Shown: positions 21,314 through 33,011 of the stretch, piece by piece
Layout of the letters: each line of letters opens with the position of its first letter
Position numbering within the stretch: the stretch's first letter is position 1
Assembly (NCBI GenBank): GCA_965200445.1
Contig: OZ241341.1
Coordinates: 62,001 to 126,000, forward strand
DNA: 64,000 bases
Direction of reading: 5' to 3'
Source of the DNA: CBDATY01 sp965200445
Lineage (GTDB): Bacteria; Bacillota_I; Bacilli_A; Mycoplasmatales; Mycoplasmataceae
Position numbers and translations under genes: made by a program
The notes under the pieces: generated by a model
Databases searched by the model: none
What the model saw: only the letters and a program-made list of their open reading frames with translations
Told to the model about the DNA's origin: nothing

Positions 21314-22267
21314 TTATCAATCTGTGAGGGTGATAGGAATTGTAAAGCCTTGGTCTTGGTCTTTATAGAGGACTTCAATTGGGGTGGTTTGGCCAACAAC
21401 CATTGCTTTTTTATTGAAACTTACATTTGGAACATATTGTTTATAAGAAGGTAGTCATTGGGCGATGGAAGCTTGTATGACAGCTATATTATGTTGATTA
21501 TTTGAGTAATAATTACCGTCAGCATTTTTTTGAAAAGACCCAACCCCAAAATCTAGAGCTGCTTTAGTAAAATTTTTATTTTGCAATTGCTCTAAAAAAC
21601 CAGCAAGTGATGGTTCAATCGCTACTTGCAAAGTAGCAGTGGCAGTGGCATGACCAATTGTGATGGTGGCTGTCAGAGGAATCGAAGTGGCAATTTGTAA
21701 GGTAGCTTGGTTAAATTTAATTTTAGTTAAATCATCACTTGTTAAAGAGGGATTAGCATTTTTTAGAGAAGTTTTAATTGCTGTAGCTGTAGCAGGATTA
21801 GAAGTATCATGGTTAGTACCAGCTGGGACAGTTAGATCAACATGAATGATTTTGCCTTTAATGGCATTAACTTTGTCTTGGTCGGTGGTGCCTAATGTGA
21901 TCTTTAAATCTTTGGTCACTTTTGCTGTGCCAACGGTGATAATGGCTGCTACAGACACAGGTTTATTAAGCACGAGCGTGGCTTCTGAAAGCGTGATATA
22001 ACCTAAATCTAATTTTGTGAGAGTTTGATCAGTGTATTGTAAAGCACCAAGGATATCATTAAGTGTACCAATTCACTTTGTATTATAGTGACTACCAACT
22101 TTCTTAGATGAGACAGTGATATTAGTATCTGTGATTTTGTCTTTAATGCCATTAGCTTTTTGTTGATCGGCACTGTTAGTGTTAGATGCATCGTTGCAGC
22201 TAATAACCGTGCTAGCACCTGACCCAATAATGCTAATGGCTCCGATTAAAGATAGTAATTTTTTCAT
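21314..22267 (-). CDS. Lipoprotein with two Lipoprotein_17-type units and a GNYY C-terminal domain
   Basis: 317 aa with three UGA Trp codons, the last just before the stop. The signal peptide ends in ASTVISC (Cys 24). Residues about 37-120 are a divergent repeat unit (KANGIKDKITDTNITV), and about 121-205 a standard one (VPAGTNHDTSNPATATAIKT, NPSLTSDDLTKI). The last 110 residues contain NADGNYYSNNQHNIAVIQ and IEVLYKDQDQGFTIPIT. This tail is shared with the lipoprotein at 25652-26734. AAGGAAAC precedes the ATG. It is a surface lipoprotein with no known ligand. Confidence 0.8.
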
Positions 22268-22341
22268 TGAAATGTTTCCTTCTATTATCACGATATTAGG
22301 TGATGGGAATGACTATTGCTGGGTTTTATTAATTGTCCATT

Positions 22342-24279
22342 TTAACGCGGAAATTGTGATTGGCTATAGATAATTTGGTCATAATAGTGAGAGCCCAGAG
22401 CAGGAATATTCGCAATCGAATTAGCGTTATTTAAGACGATGTGAAACACAATGCCCTGTTGCGGATTGACGCTTACAATTCTATTTATCATATTCACAGC
22501 ATACATTGATGGGTCGCCCCCTGCAGGAAATGATAATTCACTATTAATATTGCTGTATTTGTTATCTTTAGCTGTCGAAGGGTCACCAATTGCTTTAGTA
22601 ATAGCGTTATAAAAAGTTTGGTTGGAAAAAAGGTTATACCATGGGTGTGATACAACTTTTTTTCTAAATCAGTTTAAGAATCCCACATTAACAGGATGGG
22701 ATTTCCAATATGGTTCTATTAATTTGGTAACGTATTTTTGAGAAAAATAAATGTTAAGGGTTTTAGCACCGGCATTCCAGGTAACAGCGTCGGCACCTTG
22801 ACCAAAGTCAATTTGACTATTGGGGTCGTATAAAAATCAGAAGGCACTTTCTTGACCACCACTATCAATAACAGTTATTTTGAAAGTGTCTTCAGCTGAT
22901 AACTGCCCTAAAGCTGGATTATCTAAATTGAAATCACCTGTAAACCCTTGATTAAATTGATAGCTTTTATTGGTCTTAAGATTAGTAATTTGGTAGCTTT
23001 GGTTGCTGTAGGTAGAATTGACTACTACAATTGTTTTAGAGCTAGTTTTATAGATATGGCCAATTTGTTCAGCATCTTGTAATTTGGCATACACAGGTGC
23101 TAACCAAGTAACTAATTGATAAAGATCATGGCCATTTGCGATATAAAATGCATTATTAAAACTGGCATAACCTAAAGCAGAATTTTGCGCCAATGAAGTG
23201 TTGGTGGAAATTCAGGTTTGACCATTATCAATACTGTAAAACAGATCCCATGTGGTGTTAATTTCTGTGTTCATAACTAAAATATTATGATTATCACCGC
23301 CTCCAACATGGTTGTACAAACCAATAAAAGTAGTAGTGCCTACTTTTTGCGATGTGCCCTGCCAGCCAACAGTGATTTGTTGAAAATTAGTGCCGTCTGT
23401 GCTTTGCCATGCAGCACTTTTGGTGTAAACATACAGCGTATTGTTAATAATACTATAACCATTAACGTATGAGGCGGGCACTTGGGTGTGGCTCAAGTGC
23501 TGATAGTTATCATCCATCACCTGTAAGCCAAGTCTTTGAGATGTAATAAAGACCCTGCCATTAAAATAAAAGCCGTCTGTAATCTGCCCATCTTTGTCAT
23601 AAATATAGGTATAGTGAATACCGTTATCTAGGGAAAAATAGTAACCATTGTCTGAAAAGGCAAATATGCGAACGTGGCCACCTGCTAAAACTTTGTGAAT
23701 ATTGTAAAAAGTTTGGTTTTTCGGAAAATTTTGTTCTTGGGTAAAATTGGTACCATCATAAGATCTGAAAACACCATTGTTAGCTGTAGTCACCTTTCAA
23801 TCACCATTAGCTATCTCTGGCATGTAGGAAACACTGGTAACGCTTGTGTTTGGTATCCCGCTGACTTTAGCTCAAGACTGCGCATTGTCAGATGTGTACT
23901 GAAGTTCTTTAGTATTACCATTTTGCATATACAGATATAAGTAACTACCCCCTGATCACATGTTCAAAATATCTCAACCCTTAAATAGTTGACTTAAGGT
24001 GCTACCGTAATATAGGCCATCCTTTGTGCCAATAAATTTAGTATTAGCAAAATATTTGACAAAATTAATATCTTGCTGTGTAAAAGCTTTTTGCTTAGAA
24101 AGATGGATATTATTTTTACCTATTAAATTAAAGGTTGATCCTACACTAGGGTTCTGTGCCTGCTGTGGTCTTTTATGATAATTCTGATGTTCATAAACAT
24201 TGAAGTATCCTATAGTGCTTGGGCCACTAACGATGGAGGAAACAGCAATGATGTTTAAAAAAACTTTGTAATAAGACAT
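22342..24279 (-). CDS. Secreted BNR/Asp-box propeller protein without lipobox
   Basis: 645 aa with six UGA Trp codons. The N-terminal hydrophobic segment (VFLNIIAVSSIVSGPSTIGYF) lacks the Cys of a lipobox, so the protein is either cleaved and secreted or stays anchored by the helix. Residues about 100-370 contain Asp-box-like strands: YTSDNAQSW, RSYDGTNF, FSLDNGIHY, QSTDGTNF, YSIDNGQTW. These turns mark BNR/sialidase-type beta-propellers. No sialidase catalytic set can be identified. The C-terminal 200 residues (WNAGAKTLNIYFSQKYV, FPAGGDPSMYAVN) are unknown. GAAGGGA lies before the ATG. Confidence 0.75.
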
Positions 24280-24323
24280 ATATTATTATCCCTTCTGTTT
24301 TAATAACAAAAAACTGCAATACT

Positions 24324-24350
24324 AGGTTTAGTCATTTTCATTCTAAACCT
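24324..24350 (-). promoter_or_regulatory. Inverted repeat in the leader of the BNR gene
   Basis: AGGTTTAG and CTAAACCT form an 8-bp perfect dyad with an 11-base centre, 45 bases upstream of the start codon at 24279. It has no adjacent T-run on the minus strand, so an operator or leader stem is more likely than a terminator. The function is not shown. Confidence 0.3.
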
Positions 24351-24639
24351 TTACATTATTATTTTCAATTTCATAAAGAGATGCTAGCGATGCATAAAAG
24401 ACAAAATATTTCTTTTTGCAAGTCAATATGTTACACACGGTAGAGATTGTCAATTAGAAATTAGGAGCATTTCTCATAAGTGTAATTGGTATTTTTTAAA
24501 TATCAGCCACTTACTATTCTCTTTCTCAATCTTTAATGTACCTAGCAAAATTAATGCAGCAACTTGCTTTTAACTCAGTAATGTTTTGGAGGATTTGGGC
24601 TTAAGTTTGTTTTCTGTTTAAGAAATTTTTTGAAATAAT
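24351..24639. other. Spacer, nothing recognised
   Basis: AT-rich sequence between the leader of the BNR gene and a gene remnant. No open frame, RNA-like structure or repeat was seen. Confidence 0.35.
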
Positions 24640-24789
24640 TTATCCCAAATTTAAAGCAATACCAATATTATTTTCAATCCCTGCTTTGGCTTCTTCTGAA
24701 ATGCCCATATCATTCTCTCGTCTCTCTAGAAAACTTCTTAATTTTGCTTTGTGTGTATCATAGAAAATTAATGTTTGTTTTTCAATAAA
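24640..24789 (-). pseudogene. C-terminal remnant of an unidentified gene
   Basis: The minus strand has an open stretch ending in TAA at 24640-24642, with a plausible globular sequence: LVTFIEKQTLIFYDTH, AKLRSFLERRENDMG, ISEEAKAGIENNIGIALNLG. No start codon or ribosome binding site fits. Its upstream part merges into the duplicated segment at 24778, where the other copy (near 11175) preserves LATFIEK. The parent gene is not recognised. Confidence 0.4.
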
Positions 24790-25613
24790 AGTAACTAAAT
24801 GTTGGTTATATATAATACATGGACAAAATTATTTTATTTCAGTTGCTCTATTCTAACAATATTAAAATGTCTTTTTATTATATAAGCACCATTTGTAAGA
24901 ACATTTAACTGTTTAATTACCGCGAACTCTCCCTAAGCCATAAAAAAATGCACTATCATCATTAGGAATTAGCTAATAGTAAAAGAACAAAATGATTATA
25001 AAATATAAGTGTAATCATATTTACTTTACTTTAATATTTATCTATTATTATAAATAAAAAAATTGGTACTATATCACTATTTACCATGTTATTGGGCTGT
25101 GCTAGTTTAGTAGTGGGCTGCTCTAGTCCATCTGCTTCTCCTAACCCAGCTGATGATGTACAAAACCGCATTTTTAGTATTCTAAAAGATTCCCAAATCC
25201 AAAATGATTTAATTCGTCCTAATTACACATTAATTACACCTGATCAAACAAAACTGACATTTAATCCTCCTAGTAGTCAAAACACTTTATCAAAGCAGTT
25301 TTGACTATGGCAGCAGTATTTTACTCGCAAGATATTTGCAAATGCTAATGAGCAACTGCAACCAATTGATGATTATCTACCCCTTAACCTGTTTCCTACC
25401 GAAAAGGGTCTGGCAAAAAGTTATTTTGCTAAGTTTAACTCCCCTACTCCCAACAGCACCAACCAACTGGCTTGATCATTTAGTTTTAACAATAAAGACT
25501 ACCTCCCTGATTACCAAAACCCAATCCGTGAAGTACTAAACGAAAACTATATTTTTCAACTAAATGATTTTATGCAAGTTTATGGAGCCTGACCAATTAA
25601 ATACGCTGAACAA
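24778..25613 (+). repeat. Segmental duplication, copy 2 (decayed)
   Basis: Second copy of the segment at 11175-12012, in the same orientation. It contains the spacer plus the 5' two thirds of the lipoprotein gene. It ends abruptly after AATACGCTGAACAA, next to the 3' end of the lipoprotein gene at 25652. Confidence 0.85.
25050..25613 (+). pseudogene. Truncated copy of the lipoprotein gene at 11448
   Basis: The frame matches the first two thirds of the 11448-12371 product almost residue for residue, from MLLGCASLVVGCSS to the WP(V/I)KYA region. Two lesions are visible. The start codon ATG has become ATA at 25050-25052, and the last third is missing. The next in-frame ATG (25086) would remove most of the signal peptide's charged start. 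UGA codons sit at the same places as in the parent. The rest of the frame is still open, so the duplication is probably recent. Confidence 0.8.
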
Positions 25614-25651
25614 CCTTAAAATAATTTTAAAAATATATCCCTTATATTTCC

Positions 25652-26734
25652 TTAAAAATCTAGAACCGAAACTGGAATAGTTAAGTTTTGGTCCACTTTC
25701 CTTAAACTATACAAGACTTCTACATTATTAATATGGGGATACAACTTTAATTGAGTATGGGGAAACCTTAAAAAATTAGCAAATTGTGAATATTGAGGCA
25801 GATCACCTTTAATACTACCTATAATGGAAACTTCATTTTCATCAGCATAATAATTACCATCTTTGTTTTTAACCATTTGACTGGTTGCTAATCCAACTGG
25901 GCTAATTTTTTTTAACATTACTTGAACAAAATTATAATCGGTTATGTAAGATAATTTTAATGGTTTACCAACTGTAATGGTTGCTTTGCCTGAGTAAGGC
26001 AGACGATATAACAAAGGGAAACTACTACTCAGATTTTTAACTAAAATATTGCTAACAGATTGTACTTGCCCGACTTTAAATTCAATATTAGGCAAAACTA
26101 AATTACTGGCAGAAACATTAATCCGCGGCTGGAATCATTGATCCACAATTGCTTTAAAAGGATTTTGATTTAGGCTTAGAGTGCTGTAATGATTAGGCAA
26201 TCAACCTTGAGGACTAGCTTGAGGACTGGTTGGATCAAATGATTCTGGTCCATCAAAAGTAATACCATTTTGATTAATCTCGGAATGATTTTGACAGTAT
26301 TTTTGTCAATTCAAATAAACAGGATAAATTAAAACTTGGTCAGCAGTTAATTTTCACGTTAACTGAATGGTGGCTGCTGCTTGACTAGCGCCTTGCCCCA
26401 CAAAAATATAAACTGATTGGGTCTCTGCACTTTGACCATTATCAATAGTATCTAATTTTAATAAATCGGGATCAACCTCTAATAATTTAGTTTCTGATGA
26501 ATTCAACTTAGCTGCTTTAGCAACACTATTAAGAATGGCAGTTTTATTACTTTGATTTAAAATCCCCCAAAAATGATTATCTGTGAAATTAATTTTTTGA
26601 TTGTCAATTTTATTAGCAATGGCTTGATTACTATCGGAAACCCCACTTGTGCTATTATTGCAAGCAATTGTGCTAAAACAAGTGCCAGCTATGATCGTGG
26701 TGGTGCTCATTAACCTTAAAATGATTTTAAACAT
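25652..26734 (-). CDS. Lipoprotein sharing the GNYY C-terminal domain
   Basis: 360 aa with four UGA Trp codons. The signal peptide ends in FSTIAC (Cys 25). The first 100 mature residues resemble a divergent Lipoprotein_17-type unit (QAIANKIDNQKINFTD, VDPDLLKLDTI). The C-terminal 100 residues contain NKDGNYYADENEVSIIG, NNVEVLYSLRK and NLTIPVSVLDF. These line up with the tail of the lipoprotein at 21314-22267. AAGGAG lies 5-6 bases before the ATG. The role is unknown and the protein is presumably surface exposed. Confidence 0.78.
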
Positions 26735-26822
26735 TATATCTCCTTAAAAATCTAGCAAATTTAATAGAGGTTTGCACTTTTTGTTACTTTGTGGTGGTGG
26801 TGAGACCAAAAAGTGTTTTGCT

Positions 26823-27818
26823 TTAATATCCCCTTATATAGAAATATCGGGGGTGTTCCTTGGTAAATCCTAAAATTGGCAAATACATCTCGCATAATAC
26901 TGCTTTATTTCTAATGATTGTAACCGGTTTATAAGTTACATATTGTTCTAAAGCTGGTATAAGGCCACCGTAACCTTCTCACCCTTCATTGAGAACTGAA
27001 GAAACTTGATCTGCCTGTCATTGTGATGGTGGAATTTCATCACCAGCAGAACCCATTGCTATTTGGATAGGAGAAGATTGGTCACCGTAAGTAGGATCAT
27101 CAAGAACTTTATATTGTTGGCTATATAGAAATTCAATCTTTACGTTTCCGGTTGCTGAATCACTACCAATTAATAAGGTAAAAGCATAAGCTTGCGGTGC
27201 TCAAGCTTCATTAGTAGGTCAAGCAATTGTTTGACTAGCTAAATTTGTAAAAGTTAATTTATAGCCACTGCCTTGCTCAGCACTAGTTAACTTGGAATTA
27301 ATTTGGTTTTTAATATTAACTTGGTATTTACTTAAAGGTTCGCTAGTTTGGAAAGCAGGATTGTTTTGTTGGACATCAATTAGTAAATTATCAATTTTAT
27401 CAGTAATAGTTGTGGCATCGTAATTAAGTCGGACATAAATTTGGGCCACCCTTTTAATCTTGTTTTTTTGAATATTGACCTGAATGTTGAATTTACTTTG
27501 AAAACTGGTGTCTGGTAAAACTAAATCATCGTATTGGTTACTAATGCTAATTAAATTTTTAAGATTAGTTGGTAGTTTAGCTTTTAATTGAGTAATAACT
27601 GCTTGCTTGTATACGCTAAAGCTTTTGTTACCACTTGTGTTTTCGGAGACACCTAATTTTAAATCATTAATAGCGTAGTAAGTATCATCGACAGCTTTTT
27701 GATCTTGGGTAGAGGAACCTTTAGAAGAACCTTGTGTGTGGTTTTGACAGCCCGCAACACTGAGTGAACCACCCGTTATAAGCCCAAGGGCACTAATTAG
27801 AGAAATGAGTTTTTTCAT
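26823..27818 (-). CDS. Lipoprotein, function unknown
   Basis: 331 aa with four UGA Trp codons. I start at ATG 27816-27818, with AAGGA about 8-9 bases upstream. A longer frame adds MQLIRNIN but has no such site. The signal peptide ends in LSVAGC (Cys 24). Ser/Gly/Gln-rich spacing follows, then beta-rich sequence with KFNIQVNIQKNKIK and YVRLNYDATTITDKI. The last part (AYAFTLLIGSDSATGNVKIE) is again beta-rich. No family was recognised. It lies directly downstream of the tandem array, in the same direction. Confidence 0.75.
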
Positions 27819-27914
27819 ATTAATATTCCTTATAAGTTGCATAAACTATTAAAGTGTAGATTTAATATATTATATTCCCATTGCGAGGTTTTGCAAAAAA
27901 GTAATGATGATATG

Positions 27915-29075
27915 TTAGCTGTTGGTAAGAGCTCCTGATTTATTAAGGTCAAAAACAAAGGTTTTGTTTTGATAATTGAAAGTTAGGTTATTATTATGGT
28001 AGTTTTTATCAACAAATGTGCTGAAGGCTTGGAAACTAGCAGAAGTCTTAATTACGCTTTGGATAACAGCAATTAATTCATTTTCACTAGCATTAAAATC
28101 TTGATAACCAGCAGGTGTGTCACCACTCTTAGGGACAGTGGCAAGGTAAATTGTGCCGGCCTTCAAACCACCAGGGGCAGGATTTTGCTTAAATAGTTTT
28201 TGTAAATTCGGAGCACTGAACCAAGGGTTATCAGGGTTTTTATCTAGCTGATACAGCTGGGTCAGTTCTAATAGAAATTCATGACTGCTTCACAGGTGAA
28301 AAACAGAGGTAGTTTGTTTTCAAAAAAAGGAATTAATTAATCGAGATGAGAAAATTTGCTTATCAGTCATAGTAGCAAGATTGCTTCAGACAATTTGGTA
28401 TTTGTTTTGGGTCTGAGTGTTTTTTTGGACATGTATGATGGCGAAGTGATTTTCAGGGATTTGCCAGGAGGTTGGTTTTTCACTAAGTTTAGATAAATCT
28501 TGCAATGTTAAACCAGAAAAATTTTTGATGTTATTTCATGACATATTATTAAATAGTTGCTGGATGCTTCCCACCCCTCCTACTGGGCCTATGTCCGCAT
28601 CAAGACGATCTAATGCATCAGTATTAGCAACAATCGTGAAATCGTTGGTGTCACCTGCTATATAAGAAGAAATATCAAAACTAGAATCATAGTAGCCGGG
28701 AATGTAGCGAGCAGGTTTAGCAAAGGGATTACCAGTTGTTTTTGTTTCTAAGGTAAAAGTTTTGGCTTTATTATGGTAAAGCATGATGCCACCATATTGC
28801 CCTAGCAATTGAGTGTGATTTGGGAGTTTGGAGTTATTAATTCTGGTAAAATCCCAGAGAATTGATTGCTGGTTGTTAGATTGCTTACTATTGATGAAAT
28901 TAAGAGTAGTGAGGTTGATATCAGTAATCTTGTTTTGTTTAGCATAGTTAAGCAGAGCTTGGGTTTCTTGTTGTTTTGTAACATTGCTGTATGTAGTGGT
29001 ACCACAGCTAATAACAGGGGTGATACCAGTAGTGGTGAGGGTAATGGTACTAATGAGACTAAAAATTTTTTTCAT
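27915..29075 (-). CDS. Tandem-array lipoprotein, unit 1 (last in array)
   Basis: 386 aa with four UGA Trp codons. The signal peptide ends in GITPVISC (Cys 24). Common architecture of the family: residues 25-145 conserved (INSKQSNNQQSILWDF, YGGIMLYHNK, TKTTGNPFAKPARYIPGYYD), about 150-205 variable, 205-386 conserved (KYQIVWSNLAT, SSHEFLLEL, NPDNPWF, AGTIYLATVPKSG, FDLNKSGALTNS). In this unit the variable block has ALDRLDADIGPVGGVGSIQQ. The family is not one I recognise. Export as a lipoprotein is the only supported inference. AGAAGGGAAT precedes the ATG. The UGA positions VW, FFW and LW are shared by all units. Confidence 0.88.
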
Positions 29076-29171
29076 TGTGATTATTCCCTTCTATTAATTT
29101 TTCCCACTTCCCAGGTGGTAGGGTGATACTTTTTGTCTATGTATTGTTATATCAAAAAGCAGTGTGATATG

Positions 29172-30350
29172 TTAGCTATTGGTAAGAGCTCCTGATTTGC
29201 TAGGGTCAAAAACAAAGGTGTTGTTTTGATAATTGAAAGCTAGGTTATTATTATGGTAGTTCTTAGCAACAAATGTGCTGAAGCTTTGGAAACTAGCAGA
29301 AGTCTTAATGACGCTTTGGATAGCAGCAATTAATTCATTTTCACTAGAATTAAAGTCTTGGTAGCCAGCAGGTGTGGCACCACTCTTAGGAACAGTGGCA
29401 AGATAAATTGTACCGGCCTTTGAACCGCCAGGAGCAGGATTTTGCTTAAATAGTTTTTGTAAATTCGGAGTGCTGAACCAAGGATTATCAGGATTTTTAT
29501 CCAGTTCGTACAGCTGGGCCAGTTCCAGAAGGAATTCATGACTGCTTCACAGGTGAAAAACAGAGCTAGTTTGCTTTCAAAAAAAGGAATTAATATATCC
29601 TAGTTTACTGCTTAGAAAAATTTGTTTATCAGTCGTGGTAGCAAGGTTGCTTCAGACAATTTGATATTTATTTTGGGTTTGAGTGTTTTTTTGGACATGG
29701 ATGACAGCGAAGTGGTTTTCAGGGATTTGCCAGGCGGTTGGTTTGTCTTGCAAGCTTCTTAAGGTTTGATTGACTAAACCTGCCCCTAATTTTAATTCAT
29801 TTGCTGAATTTCAACCCATTCTTTTAAATAAAGCAATACTATTTCCTGAAGCAGGGTATTGTCCAATTCATGTATCTAGATTATCTAAATCATCAGCATT
29901 AGCAACAATCGTAAAATCGTTGGTGTCACCTGCTATATAAGAGGAAATATCAAAACTAGAATCATAGTAACCGGGAATGTAGCGGGCAGGTTTGGCAAAG
30001 GGATTACCAGTTGTTTTTGTTTCTAAGGTAAAGGTTTTGTCTTTATTATGATAAAGCATAATGCCGCCATATTGCCCTAGCAATTGAGTGTGATCTGGGA
30101 GTTTGGAGTTATTACTTCTGATAAAATCCCAAAGAATTGATTGTTGGTTGTTAGATTGCTTACTATTGATGAAATTCAGGGTGGCTAGATTAATATCGGT
30201 AATGTTGTTTTTTCTAGCAAAGTCAAGCAGGGCTTGGGTTTCTTGTTGTTTGGTAACATTGCTGTAAGAGGTGGTACCACAACTAATAACAGGGGTGATG
30301 CCGGTGGTGGTGAGAGCGATGGTGCTAATACAACTAAAAAGTTTTTTCAT
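29172..30350 (-). CDS. Tandem-array lipoprotein, unit 2
   Basis: 392 aa. The signal peptide is a variant (LFSCISTIALTTTG) shared only with unit 7. The variable block reads DNLDTWIGQYPASGNS and LKLGAGLVNQTLRSLQ, nearly the same as unit 3. After it comes SSKLGYINSFF, the longer form also found in units 4 and 6, where units 1, 3, 5 and 7 have SRLINSFF. The unit is therefore a mosaic of blocks found elsewhere in the array. Confidence 0.88.
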
Positions 30351-30457
30351 TATAATTATTTCCTTCTATTAATTCTCCCGCTTCCCAGGCGGTAGGGTGA
30401 TAGGGATTGTGATACTTTTGTCTATGCATTGTTATATCAAAAAGCAGTGGTGATATG

Positions 30458-31627
30458 TTAGCTGTTAGTAAGAGCCCCTGATTTGCTAGGGTCAAAAACA
30501 AAGGTGTTGTTTTGATAATTGAAAGCTAGGTTATTATTATGGTAGTTCTTAGCAACAAATGTGCTGAAGCTTTGGAAACTAGCAGAAGTCTTAATGACGC
30601 TTTGGATAGAAGCAATTAATTCATTTTCACTAGCATTAAAGTCTTGGTAGCCAGCAGGTGTGGCACCACTCTTAGGGACAGTGGCAAGGTAAATTGTACC
30701 GGCTTTTAAAACACCAGGAGCAGGATTTTGCTTAAATAGTTTTTGTAAATTCGGAGTGCTGAACCAAGGATTATCAGGGTTTTTATCTAGTTGGTACAAC
30801 TGGGCCAGTTCTAATAGAAATTCATGACTGCTTCACAGATGAAAAACAGAGGTAGTTTGTTTTCAAAAAAAAGAATTAATTAATCGAGATGAGAAAATTT
30901 GCTTATCAGTCATAGTAGCAAGATTGCTTCAAACAATTTGATATTTATTTTGGGTTTGAGTGTTTTTTTGGACATGGATGACAGCGAAGTGGTTTTCAGG
31001 GATTTGCCAGGCGGTTGGTTTGTCTTGCAAGCTTCTTAAGGTTTGATTGGTTAAACCTGCCCCTAATTTTAATTCATTTGCTGAATTTCAACCCATTCTT
31101 TTAAATAAAGCAATACTATTTCCTGAAGCAGGGTATTGTCCAATTCATGTATCTAGATTATCTAAATCATCAGCACTAGCAACAATCGTAAAATCGTTGG
31201 TGTCACCTGCTATATAAGAGGAAATATCAAAACTAGAATCATAGTAACCGGGAATGTAGCGAGCAGGTTTAGCAAAGGGATTACCAGTTGTTTTTGTTTC
31301 TAAGGTAAAAGTTTTGGCTTTATTATGGTAAAGCATAATGCCGCCATATTGCTCTAACAGTTGGGTGTGATCTGGGAGTTTGGAGTTATTACTTCTGTTA
31401 AAATCCCAGAGAATTGATTGCTGGTTGTTAGATTGCTTACTATTGATGAAATTCAGGGTGGCAAGGTTAATATCGGTAATGTTGTTTTTTCTAGCAAAGT
31501 CAAGCAGGGCTTTGGTTTCTTGCTGCTTGGTAACATTGCTGTATGTAGTGGTGCCACAGCTAATAACAGGGGTAATACCGGTGGTGGTGAGGGTAATGGT
31601 GCTAATGAGACTAAAAAATTTTTTCAT
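30458..31627 (-). CDS. Tandem-array lipoprotein, unit 3
   Basis: 389 aa. The N-terminal block ALLDFARKNNITDINLATLN plus LLEQYGG is shared with unit 6. The variable block (DNLDTWIGQYPASGNS) is shared with unit 2. The C-terminal block uses SRLINSFF like units 1, 5 and 7. The leader keeps a CCGC/GCGG pairing around CTGGGAA. Lipobox and spacing are as in unit 1. Confidence 0.88.
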
Positions 31628-31734
31628 TGTGATTATTCCCTTCTATCAATTCTCCCGCTTCCCAGGCGGTAGGGTGACAGGGATTGTGATACTTTTGTCT
31701 ATGCATTGTTATATCAAAAAGCAGTGGTGATATG

Positions 31735-32916
31735 TTAGCTGTTAGTAAGAGCTCCTGATTTGCTAGGGTCAAAAACAAAGGTGTTGTTTTGATAATTGAA
31801 AGTTAGGTTATTATTATGGTAGTTTTTAGCAGCAAATGTGCTGAAGGCTTGGAAACTAGCAGAAGTCTTAATGACGCTTTGGATAGCAGCAATTAATTCA
31901 TTTTCACTAGCATTAAAAGCCTGGTAGCCAGCAGGTGTGGCACCACTCTTAGGGACAGTGGCAAGGTAAATTGTGCCTCCCTTCAAACCACCAGGAGCAG
32001 GATTTTGCTTAAATAGTTTTTGTAAATTCGGAGTGCTGAACCAAGGATTATCAGGATTTTTATCCAGTTCGTACAGCTGGGCCAGTTCCAGAAGGAATTC
32101 ATGACTGCTTCACAGGTGAAAAACAGAGCTAGTTTGCTTTCAAAAAAAGGAATTAATATATCCTAGCTTACTGCTTAGAAAAATTTGTTTATCAATCGTG
32201 GTAGCAAGATTGCTTCAAACAATTTGATATTTATTTTGGGTTTGAGGGTTTTTTTGAACATGGATAACAGCGAAGTGGTCTTCGGGGATTTGTCAAGCAA
32301 AAGGAGACGAAGCAGATAAATTAGCTAAATCTTTCAAAGTTAAACTGGGAAAGTTAGCAAAATTGTCCCAACCCATTTCTATAAATAATTCTTGTATATT
32401 ACCTGCGCCACCTGGTCCAAAATCTTGTTCAAGATGTACTAATGAGTCTGCATTAGCGACAATTGTAAAATCGGTTGTTTGGTCTGTGGCTTTGCCTGTT
32501 ATATAAGAAGGAATATCAAAACTAGAATCATAGTAGCCGGGAATGTAGCGAGCAGGTTTGGCGAAGGGATTGCCAGTTGTTTTTGTTTCTAAGGTGAAAG
32601 TTTTGGCTTTATTATGGTAAAGCATAATGCCACCATATTGCCCTAGCAATTGAGTGTGATCTGGGAGTTTGGAGTTATTACTTCTGGTAAAATCCCAGAG
32701 AATTGATTGCTGGTTGTTAGATTGCTTACTATTGATGAAATTAAGAGTAGTGAGGTTGATGTCAGTAATCTTGTTTTGTTTAGCAAAGTTAAGCAGGGCT
32801 TGGGTTTCTTGCTGTTTGGTAACATTGCTGTAAGTAGCGGTACCACAGCTAATAACAGGGGTGATACCGGTGGTGGTGAGGGTAATGGTGCTAATGAGAC
32901 TAAAAATTTTTTTCAT
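31735..32916 (-). CDS. Tandem-array lipoprotein, unit 4
   Basis: 393 aa. The 5' half is almost identical in DNA to unit 5, with the longer variable block GKATDQTTDFTIVANADSLV and DFGPGGAGNIQELFIEMGW. The following segment (QIPEDHFAVIHVQKNPQTQN, SSKLGYINSFF) is almost identical to unit 6. The junction lies at the end of the variable block, around SASSPFAW. Confidence 0.88.
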
Positions 32917-33011
32917 TGTGATTATTCCCTTCTATTAATTCTCCCGCTTCCCAGGTGGTAGGGTGATACTTTTGTCTATACATTGTTATATCAAAAAGCA
33001 GTGGTGATATG

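Noticed and set aside
8449..27818. Apparent frameshifts and split genes in glpK, glpO, sufS, trpS and many lipoproteins
   Set aside because: Every interruption is a UGA that reads as Trp at a sensible position, and the frames continue. These are intact genes in a UGA-decoding genome.
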